This document shows positions 49,162-56,580 of a stretch of 64,000 nucleotides of DNA, piece after piece; position 1 is the first letter of the stretch, and each line of letters begins with the position of its first letter. Under the pieces are notes generated by a model. It was given only the letters and a program-made list of their open reading frames with translations. It was not told the DNA's origin and made no database searches. This DNA is from Cellulomonas palmilytica (GTDB taxonomy: Bacteria; Actinomycetota; Actinomycetes; Actinomycetales; Cellulomonadaceae): positions 496,001 to 560,000 of the forward strand of contig NZ_CP062221.1 in the NCBI RefSeq assembly GCF_021590045.1, read 5' to 3'. Position numbers and translations under genes: made by a program.

Positions 49162-52100
49162 GTGACCGTGACGTCCCGCTACCCCGCCACCCCTGCGCAG
49201 CGCGGCATGTTCCTGCACCACGCGGCGAACCCCACCGACACCGCGTTCGACCTCGCGTTCGTGTTCCGCATCGAGGAGCCCGTCGACCTGGACCTGCTGG
49301 TCGAGGCGACGCGTGCGGTGTTCACCGCGGCGGTCGGGGCGAGCACGTCGTTCGAGCACGGCACGGACGGCGTGACCGCGGTCGTGCGGCCCGGCAGCGC
49401 GGTCGTGCGCGTCGTCGAGCTGCCGCCGGACCCGGTCGCGGACCAGGACCGCGATGCACGGATCGCGCTCGAGACCGAGGCGATCGTCGCGTCCGGCCCG
49501 ATCCCGCCCGGTGCGTCCGAGCAGCTCACGGTGCGCGTGTACCCGGGCGACGGCGTGCACCACCTGACGCTCGTGGCCTCGCACCTCGTCGGCGACGCGT
49601 ACTCGTTCTACCGCACGGTCGACGCGATCTCGACGCTCTACACGCTGCCGACGGAGGCGTGGCCGCAGGTCCTCGACGGGCTGCGCGACCACCCCGGCAC
49701 CGTGCCGCCCACGCCCACGTCGCCCGGCGCGGTCGCCCGGTACGGCGAGCTGCTGGCGACCGCGGACGACCTGCGGCACGCCGAGCTCGAGCCGCGGCGC
49801 GGCGAGGGCCCCGTCACGGGCACGCACCACCGCTGGTCGCCCGACCCGGCCACCGCCGCCCGCATCCGCGCGAGCGAGACGTGGACGGAGCACGGCGCCG
49901 CCACCACGTTCTTCACCGCGTACGCCGCGACGCTGCAGCGGCTCGCGGGCCGCGAGACCGTCGCGCTCGGCGTCCCGCTCGCGGGCCGCGCCGGCCACCG
50001 CGCCAAGAACGCGATCGGGTTCTTCGTCAACACGCTCCCGCTGCCGGTGCGGATCGACGCGACGACCACGTGGCGCGAGCTCGCCGCGCAGGTGCGCTCC
50101 GGGATCCGGCTGCTGCAGGCCAACCAGGGCCTCGACCTGTCCGGCCCGGACGGCGCGGACCTGCTGGGCGGCACGTTCCACGGCGTCGACAACGCGGTGA
50201 CGTTCTACAAGCAGAACCTCGTGCTGCAGCTGCCCGGCACGCGCGTCACGTCCGTCCCGCTGCGCCGCGACGCGCTGCCGTACCCGCTGACGGTCACGGC
50301 GTCCGACGACGGCGAGCGCATGGAGCTCGACGTCGCGGTGGCCGACCACCTCGAGGCCGCGGACGCGCCCGGGCTGCTGCGCGCCGCGCTCGACGCCCTG
50401 ACCCGCACGCCCGACGCGCCGGTCGTCCGGGACGTGGTCCTCGTGGACGCCGACGAGCCGCCCGCGCCCGCCGCCGCGCCCACGCGCCGCACGGTCGTCG
50501 ACGACCTCGAGGACGTCGCGCAGCGCACCCCGCACGCGGTCGCGCTGCGGGCCGGCGGCGTCGACGTCGACTACGCGACGCTCGTCGGACGCGTGCGTGC
50601 CACCGCGGCCGCACTCGACGCCGCGGGGGCCTCACCGTTCGTCGTCGTGACGCTGCCGCGCAGCGTCGAGGCGGTCGTCGCGATGCTCGGCGTCATGGCC
50701 TCGGGCCGCACGTACGTGCCGGTCGACCCGGCCGCACCGCCGCGCCGCGCCGAGCTCATCCACGCCCGCGTCGCGCGCGAGCTCGACGGCCGCGTGACCG
50801 TGCTCGCCGAGCCGGGTGCGCAGCACGTGCTCGCGCAGCGCCCGGACGTCCACCTGCTCGACGGGCACGCCGTGACCCGCGGCGACGGCACCGGGCTGCC
50901 GCGCACGCTGCGCCGCGGCACCGACCTCGCGTACGTCATCTTCACGTCGGGCTCCACGGGCGAGCCGAAGGGCGTCGTCGTCCGGCACGACAACGTCACC
51001 GCGCTCCTGGACGCCGCGCTCGACGCGGTGCCGCACGAGCCGTCCGACCGGTGGTGCCTGTTCCACTCGCTCGCGTTCGACTTCAGCGTGTGGGAGGTGC
51101 TCGGGCCCCTCACGCGCGGCGGCTGCCTCGTCGTGCCGCAGGGCGACGAGGTCGCCAACCCGCAGGCGTTCGCCGCGTTCCTCGCCCGCGAGCGCGTCAC
51201 CGTGCTCAACCAGACGCCGTCCGCGTTCCGCCGGCTGTCCGACGTGCTGGTCCGCGCCGGCACGACGCTGCCGGACGTGCGGCTCGCGGTGTTCGGCGGC
51301 GAGGCCCTGTACCCGCAGGACCTGCGCCCGTGGCTCGACCACGTCGGAGCCGGCACGCGGTTCGTCAACATGTACGGGATCACCGAGACGACGGTGCACG
51401 TCACGGCGCGCGAGATCACACCCGTCGAGGCGCGCACGCAGGGCCGCAGCCTCGTCGGCGAGCCGCTCGCGCACCTCGGAGCCGTCGTCGTCGACCCGTT
51501 CGGGCGGCTGTGCCCGCCCGGGGTGAGCGGCGAGCTGCTCGTCACCGGCGCGGGGCTCGCGCAGGGGTACCTGGGACGGCCCGACCTCACCGCCGAGCGG
51601 TTCCGCACGGTCGTCGTCGACGGGCGGCGCGAGCGCGCGTACGTCACGGGCGACCGTGTGCGGCGCGACGGCGACGGCGAGCTCGTCTACGTCGGCCGGG
51701 TCGACGACCAGGTGCAGCTGCGCGGGTACCGCATCGAGCTCGGCGAGGTGACGTCCGCGCTCACCGCGGACGCCGGGGTCGGTGCGGCGGTCGTCCGGCT
51801 GCTCGAGCCCGCCGGGACCGAGCCGTTCCTCGCGGCGTGGGTGGTGCCCGCGCCGGGCGGCACGCTCGACGACGAGGCCGTCTCGGCGCTGCGCCGCGCG
51901 CTCGGCGAGCGGCTGCCCGCGTACATGGTCCCCGCCGCGATCGTGCCCGTCCCCGCGATCCCCACCAACCAGAACGGCAAGCCCGACCTCGACCGCCTGC
52001 CCGCACCGACCGCCGGGCCCGCCGCCCACGCGTCCGCTCCCGCGGACGGGGACGACGAGGACGACGACCTCGCGCACCGGATCGCGCGCGTCTGGCAGGA

Positions 52101-52293
52101 CGTCATCGGCGCCGGCCGCGTCCGCCCGCACGACCGGTTCATGGACGTCGGCGGCACCTCGATGCACGTCATGCAGGTGCACGAACGCCTGCGCACCGGC
52201 CTCGGCCTCGTCGACGTCACGCTCGTCGACCTGTTCGAGCACGCCACCCCCGCCGAGCTCGCGGACTTCGTCCTGAGCCGCGCGGACCGCTGA
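49162..52293 (+). CDS. NRPS: condensation-adenylation-carrier, predicted threonine
   Basis: The 1043-residue protein starts at GTG 49162. An N-terminal condensation domain (about 1-430) has the active-site motif as SHLVGDAY (140-147): the second His is kept, but the first is Ser and the final Gly is Ala. The adenylation domain (about 440-950) has FTSGSTGEPKG (594), FDFSVWE (639), NMYGITETT (736), the TGDRVRRDGDGELVYVGRVD hinge and NGKPD. Reading the pocket by alignment to GrsA gives D-F-W-N-V-G-M-V-H-K, one conservative change from the threonine code. The carrier domain (975-1040) has GGTS with the pantetheine Ser1000. A single N-terminal C domain suggests N-acylation of threonine. It is followed by the KS-ACP-TE gene. 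Confidence 0.9.
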   Translation: MTVTSRYPATPAQRGMFLHHAANPTDTAFDLAFVFRIEEPVDLDLLVEATRAVFTAAVGASTSFEHGTDGVTAVVRPGSAVVRVVELPPDPVADQDRDARIALETEAIVASGPIPPGASEQLTVRVYPGDGVHHLTLVASHLVGDAYSFYRTVDAISTLYTLPTEAWPQVLDGLRDHPGTVPPTPTSPGAVARYGELLATADDLRHAELEPRRGEGPVTGTHHRWSPDPATAARIRASETWTEHGAATTFFTAYAATLQRLAGRETVALGVPLAGRAGHRAKNAIGFFVNTLPLPVRIDATTTWRELAAQVRSGIRLLQANQGLDLSGPDGADLLGGTFHGVDNAVTFYKQNLVLQLPGTRVTSVPLRRDALPYPLTVTASDDGERMELDVAVADHLEAADAPGLLRAALDALTRTPDAPVVRDVVLVDADEPPAPAAAPTRRTVVDDLEDVAQRTPHAVALRAGGVDVDYATLVGRVRATAAALDAAGASPFVVVTLPRSVEAVVAMLGVMASGRTYVPVDPAAPPRRAELIHARVARELDGRVTVLAEPGAQHVLAQRPDVHLLDGHAVTRGDGTGLPRTLRRGTDLAYVIFTSGSTGEPKGVVVRHDNVTALLDAALDAVPHEPSDRWCLFHSLAFDFSVWEVLGPLTRGGCLVVPQGDEVANPQAFAAFLARERVTVLNQTPSAFRRLSDVLVRAGTTLPDVRLAVFGGEALYPQDLRPWLDHVGAGTRFVNMYGITETTVHVTAREITPVEARTQGRSLVGEPLAHLGAVVVDPFGRLCPPGVSGELLVTGAGLAQGYLGRPDLTAERFRTVVVDGRRERAYVTGDRVRRDGDGELVYVGRVDDQVQLRGYRIELGEVTSALTADAGVGAAVVRLLEPAGTEPFLAAWVVPAPGGTLDDEAVSALRRALGERLPAYMVPAAIVPVPAIPTNQNGKPDLDRLPAPTAGPAAHASAPADGDDEDDDLAHRIARVWQDVIGAGRVRPHDRFMDVGGTSMHVMQVHERLRTGLGLVDVTLVDLFEHATPAELADFVLSRADR

Positions 52294-52320
52294 CCCGACC
52301 ACACCCACGGGAGCACGCCC

Positions 52321-55014
52321 ATGACCACGCAGCCCACCCACCGCCAGCACAACCACCGCGAGCACACCCGGTCCGAGCCCCAGCGCGAGCACCACCGCGA
52401 CTCCGTGAGCGTCGTCGGCGTCGCGCTGCGCGTCCCGGGCGCCGACCACCCCGACGCGTTCTGGGACCTCACGGTCCACGGACGCACGACGTTCGAGCAG
52501 GTCGACCGCGACGACTCCCGCGAGGCCGGGTACCGCGACGAGCAGCTCGCCGACCCCGCGTTCGTGCCCGTGCGCTCGGCGCTCGGCGACGTCGCGGCGT
52601 TCGACGCGGACGCGTTCGGCATCAGCGCCCGCGACGCCGCGCTCATGGACCCGCAGCAGCGCGTGTTCCTGGAGACCGTGCGGCAGGCGCTCGACGACGC
52701 CGGCCTCGGGGTCGACGGCGACGACGACCTGCGGGCGCTGCGGGTCGGCGTGTTCGGCTCGTCGTCCAGCAGCACGTACCTGCCCGGCCCCGTGACCCGC
52801 GCGGGCCTGTGGGACGCGACCGACCTCAACTTCTCCGCGATGCTCGCGAACGACAAGGACTTCCTGTGCACGCGGACGAGCTACACGCTCGGTCTGACCG
52901 GACCGTCGGTCGTGGTCCAGTCCGCGTGCTCGAGCTCGCTGCTCGCGGTGCACCTCGCGCGCGCCGCGCTGCTCGCGGGCGAGTGCGACGTCGCGGTCGT
53001 CGGCGGCGTGTCCGTGTCCCTGCCGCACCTGGGCGGGTACCTGCACCGCGCGGGCAGCATCTTCAGCGCGCGCGGCACGTGCCGACCGTTCGACGCGGCC
53101 GCCGACGGGACCGTCAAGGCGCACGGCGCCGCCGCGATCGTCCTCACGCGCACCGCGCACGCTCCCGCCGACCGCGTGTACGTCGAGGTCGCGGGCTCGG
53201 CGGTGAACAACGACGGCGCGGACAAGGTCGGGTACCCCGCACCGAGCGTCGCCGGGCAGAGCGCGGTGGTCGCCGCGGCCCTGCGCGACGCCGGCCTGAC
53301 CGCCGACGACGTGCGGTACGTCGAGACGCACGGCACGGGCACCGCGATCGGCGACCCGATCGAGCTGCGCGCGCTCGCGCTGGCCCGCGGGCTCGGCGAC
53401 GGGACGACGAGCGCGCCCTGCTACCTCGGCGCGGTCAAGGGCAACCTCGGGCACCTCGACGCCGCCGCGGGCGTCACGGGCGTCATCAAGGCCGCGCTCG
53501 TGCTCGAGCGCGGCGTGGTCCCGCCGCTCGCGGGGTTCTCGACCCCGAACCCGCTGCTCACGACGGACGGCTTCGCGTTCCCGACGAGCCCCGTGGACGC
53601 GCCGTGGCTCGAGGCGGCCGGCGTCAGCTCGTTCGGCATGGGCGGGACCAACGTGCACGTCGTGCTGCGGCGGCGCGCCGACCGCGCCCGGCGGCCGGCG
53701 GTGTGGGGCGGGCGCACGCTGCGGCGCACGCGGCACTGGCTGGACGACGCGGTGGCGACGGCGCCCGTCGCTCCCGCAGCGTCCGCCGGCCTGGGGGCGT
53801 TCGCCGCGCCGGTCGCCGTGCCGGTCGCCGCGCCCGTCACGGCCTCGGGGTCCGCCGTCGTCGGCCAGGTCGAGCCGCAGGTGCTCGCGATCGCGCGCAG
53901 GCTCCTGGTGCACCCGACGCTCGCCCCGCACGACGACCTCGTCGACGCGGGCGCCGACTCCCTCACGCTCGTCGACCTGCTCGCGACGCTGCGCGACGAC
54001 GTCGACCCCGCGCTCGAGTTCGCGGACCTCGAGCAGGCGCGCACGGTCGCGGCGCTCGCGGCGACCATCGCGGCACGCCGCACGTCGTCGGACCCCTCGC
54101 CCGGGCCCGACGCACCCGCCGCCACCCAGGGGGCCGACGACGCGCGACCCGCGGCGCTGACCGCACCCGTGGGGCTCGTCCGGGTCACCGCGCCGCGCGA
54201 GCGGACCGTCTACCTGGTCCACCCCGCGGGCGGCACGACCACCTGCTACGCGGGCCTCGCGCCGCACCTCGACCCGCGGCTCGGCGTCGTCGCGATCGGC
54301 TACCCGCCCGAGCTCGTCGGGCACGGTCCGAGCCTGCGCGCGCTCGCCGCGACGTACCTCCAGGCGATCCGGGCGGCGCAGCCCCACGGCCCCTACCTCA
54401 TCGGCGGGTACTCGTTCGGCGGGAACCTCGCCGCGGAGATGGCGCTGCAGCTCGAGCAGGCGGGCGAGGAGGTCGAGCACCTCGTGATGGTCGACTCGCA
54501 CCCGCCGCACGCGTACACGTCCGGCGACTGCGGGCCCGAGGACTACCTCGCGGCGTTCCCCGCTCTGCTCCACGCGCTCGTCCCCGGCCTGCGCCTGGGC
54601 CCCGGCGTCGCCGGCGCGCGTGACGCGCGGGACGTGCTCGAGCGGGTCGTCGAGCCCGCGTGGCCGACGAGCGTGCGCGACGAGCTCGCGCGGTTCTTCG
54701 ACATGTGGCAGGAGAACCACCGGGCCCTCAAGCGGTGGACCCCCGACGCGGACCTCACGTGCCCCGTGCTCGTCGTCGAGGCGTCCCGGCCCGAGCCGCC
54801 CGAGGTGCTCGACCGCCTCGGCATCGCGCACACGAGCGTGCGGGAGTGGCAGCGGTACGCGAGCAGCCTGGTGGCGTACGCGCCCGTCGAGGGCGACCAC
54901 TACTCGATCTTCCGCGACGACGACGCGCTCGCGACGATCGCCCGGGCGCTGTCCTCGGTGCTCGACACGGCAGCCGCCGGCCACCACGACCCGGCGCTGG
55001 CGGGCACCCGATGA
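52321..55014 (+). CDS. PKS-type KS-ACP-thioesterase without acyltransferase
   Basis: The 897-residue protein starts at ATG 52321. The ketosynthase (about 28-450) has the catalytic triad Cys203 (SACSSSLLA), His337 (ETHGTGT) and His378 (GNLGHLDA). An Ala/Pro/Val linker follows, then a carrier domain with GADSL (Ser547). The C-terminal thioesterase (about 610-885) has GGYSFGG with the nucleophile Ser698. No acyltransferase, ketoreductase or dehydratase is present, so the extender must be loaded in trans or the KS must use a pre-loaded carrier. It probably extends the threonyl chain from the upstream NRPS and the thioesterase releases it. Confidence 0.88.
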   Translation: MTTQPTHRQHNHREHTRSEPQREHHRDSVSVVGVALRVPGADHPDAFWDLTVHGRTTFEQVDRDDSREAGYRDEQLADPAFVPVRSALGDVAAFDADAFGISARDAALMDPQQRVFLETVRQALDDAGLGVDGDDDLRALRVGVFGSSSSSTYLPGPVTRAGLWDATDLNFSAMLANDKDFLCTRTSYTLGLTGPSVVVQSACSSSLLAVHLARAALLAGECDVAVVGGVSVSLPHLGGYLHRAGSIFSARGTCRPFDAAADGTVKAHGAAAIVLTRTAHAPADRVYVEVAGSAVNNDGADKVGYPAPSVAGQSAVVAAALRDAGLTADDVRYVETHGTGTAIGDPIELRALALARGLGDGTTSAPCYLGAVKGNLGHLDAAAGVTGVIKAALVLERGVVPPLAGFSTPNPLLTTDGFAFPTSPVDAPWLEAAGVSSFGMGGTNVHVVLRRRADRARRPAVWGGRTLRRTRHWLDDAVATAPVAPAASAGLGAFAAPVAVPVAAPVTASGSAVVGQVEPQVLAIARRLLVHPTLAPHDDLVDAGADSLTLVDLLATLRDDVDPALEFADLEQARTVAALAATIAARRTSSDPSPGPDAPAATQGADDARPAALTAPVGLVRVTAPRERTVYLVHPAGGTTTCYAGLAPHLDPRLGVVAIGYPPELVGHGPSLRALAATYLQAIRAAQPHGPYLIGGYSFGGNLAAEMALQLEQAGEEVEHLVMVDSHPPHAYTSGDCGPEDYLAAFPALLHALVPGLRLGPGVAGARDARDVLERVVEPAWPTSVRDELARFFDMWQENHRALKRWTPDADLTCPVLVVEASRPEPPEVLDRLGIAHTSVREWQRYASSLVAYAPVEGDHYSIFRDDDALATIARALSSVLDTAAAGHHDPALAGTR

Positions 55015-55499
55015 GCGGCGAACGCGCCACGATGCTCGCGGTGTTCGCGGTGCACAACGCCGAGGAGATCGCGTTCGGCGACCGCGGCACGCCGTTCGAC
55101 CCGGAGCTGCTCGCGCGCGTCGGCCTCGAGCCCGAGGACTACGGACCGCAGCGCATGGCGCTCGCGACCGCCGTGATCACCGCCGCGGTCGCGGCCCTGA
55201 CCCGGGGGTTGGACGACTCGCCCGGACCCGTGCGGGCCGGTGCCGCGGTCGCCGCGGCCGGTGCGCTCGCGCTCAACGGCGTGAGCCACGTCGGGCGCGC
55301 GGCGCGGTTCCGCGAGTACAACCCGGGGCTCGTCACCGCGCCCGCGCTGCTCGTCGCCTCGGCGCGAGCCGCCCGGCACGCCGCGCGCGTCGGCGGGCTG
55401 CGGCCGGCCACCACGGCCGCGTGCGTCGTCGCGGGCGCCGTGGTGACGCTGCCGGTGATCGTCGGCTCGCTGCGTGTCGCCCGGGTCCTGCGCCGCTGA
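55011..55499 (+). CDS. HXXEE-domain membrane protein
   Basis: The 162-residue protein overlaps the KS gene stop by 4 bp (ATGA at 55011). It has the HNAEE motif at residues 15-19 and a second conserved set around HVGRAARFREYNPGLVTAP, both typical of the HXXEE family. Four or five hydrophobic helices make it an integral membrane protein. The conserved His/Glu residues look like a metal-dependent active site. Tight coupling to the synthase suggests a tailoring or lipid-related step; its reaction is unknown. Confidence 0.78.
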   Translation: MSGERATMLAVFAVHNAEEIAFGDRGTPFDPELLARVGLEPEDYGPQRMALATAVITAAVAALTRGLDDSPGPVRAGAAVAAAGALALNGVSHVGRAARFREYNPGLVTAPALLVASARAARHAARVGGLRPATTAACVVAGAVVTLPVIVGSLRVARVLRR

Positions 55500-55577
55500 G
55501 CCCCGGCGCTGCCCCTCGGCCCTCCCTCTGGACCCCCTCCGTACCGCCCAGCCCCACACCCACCGAGAGGAACTCCC

Positions 55578-56498
55578 ATGACCGCCACCCTGATCGACGG
55601 GCGCTCGCTCCAGCGCAGCCTCGTCGCCCCCGCCGTCGCCGCCGCGGCAGCCGCCGGGGTCCGGCCCCGCGTGACGCTCATCAGCGTCGACAACCCCAAC
55701 CCGATGCTGGCCGTCAACCGCGGCCTGCACGTGCGCACCCTGTCGGCGTACGGCATCGACTGCGACGACGTGACGCTCGGCCCCGACACCGTGCTCGACG
55801 AGCTGCTCGCGACGATCGCGCTCGCGAACGCCGACCCGGACGTGCACGGGATCATGGTGCTCATGCCGCTGCCCGCGCACATCGGCGTGCGCGACGTGCT
55901 GCCGGCGATCGCCCCGGAGAAGGAGCTCGAGGGCCTGCACCCACGGCACTCCGCGGGCCTGCTCGCGTCCAACGTGCGCGAGGACGACGCGGTGCTGCCG
56001 CTCGTCGGCGAGGCCGTGCTGCTCGCGCTCGCGGCCAGCGACATCCCGGTCGAGGGCCGCACGATCGTGCTGCTCACCGAGACCGGGCTCATGGCGAGCA
56101 ACCCGGTCGCGAACGTCGTCGCACGCGTCGCCGCGCCCGCATTGCTGCCGCTGTCCGCACCGTTCTCGCTCGTGCCGATCGACCACCCGCAGGCGCGCGA
56201 GCTCACCCGGACCGCCGACGTGCTCGTCGTCAGCCTCGAGCACCCCGAGGTCGTCACGGCCGACTGGGTGCGGCCCGGCGCCACCGTCATCGACTTCAAC
56301 CCGATGCTCGTCGGCACGACGACGCGCGAGGACGGGACCGTGGTGCCCGTGCTGCGCGGCGGCGTCGCCACCGAGGACGTGGCCCGCGTGGCCGGCGCGA
56401 TCATGCCCGTGCCGGGCGGGATCGGTCCCGTGATGCTCGGTCTGCTCATGCGCAACGCCGCCCGCGCGGCGACCCGCACCGCCGCGCTGCCGGTCTGA
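55578..56498 (+). CDS. Divergent FolD-like protein lacking the catalytic Tyr/Lys
   Basis: The 306-residue protein has the two-domain layout of methylene-tetrahydrofolate dehydrogenase/cyclohydrolase. MVLMPLPAHI (about 94-103) and PGGIGPVMLGLLM near the end are well kept. However, the segment at residues 38-57 that should carry the catalytic Tyr and Lys (YVxxK) contains neither: it reads DNPNPMLAVNRGLH. The K-D-V-D-G motif is KELEG, and the nucleotide-loop GRSxxVGxP is altered to GRTIVLLTETG. Housekeeping activity is therefore doubtful. Its place in the cluster suggests a dedicated one-carbon or folate-binding role. Start ATG 55578. Confidence 0.78.
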   Translation: MTATLIDGRSLQRSLVAPAVAAAAAAGVRPRVTLISVDNPNPMLAVNRGLHVRTLSAYGIDCDDVTLGPDTVLDELLATIALANADPDVHGIMVLMPLPAHIGVRDVLPAIAPEKELEGLHPRHSAGLLASNVREDDAVLPLVGEAVLLALAASDIPVEGRTIVLLTETGLMASNPVANVVARVAAPALLPLSAPFSLVPIDHPQARELTRTADVLVVSLEHPEVVTADWVRPGATVIDFNPMLVGTTTREDGTVVPVLRGGVATEDVARVAGAIMPVPGGIGPVMLGLLMRNAARAATRTAALPV

Positions 56499-56580
56499 GC
56501 ACGCGATTCACCCCGGCGTCGACCCCAGGCGTGTCCGCGGTGCGGGCTAGTCTGAGGCCGACGTCGAGGGGGGAGTCGTC

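Noticed and set aside
47305..50535. Long minus-strand open frame of 1076 codons over the exporter and NRPS genes
   Set aside because: It is a GC-driven shadow: rich in Arg, Glu, His and Gly with no domain, and the plus strand holds clear MFS and NRPS motifs.
50632..54987. Minus-strand open frame of 1451 codons over the NRPS and KS genes
   Set aside because: Same composition artefact; the opposite strand has intact catalytic motifs throughout.
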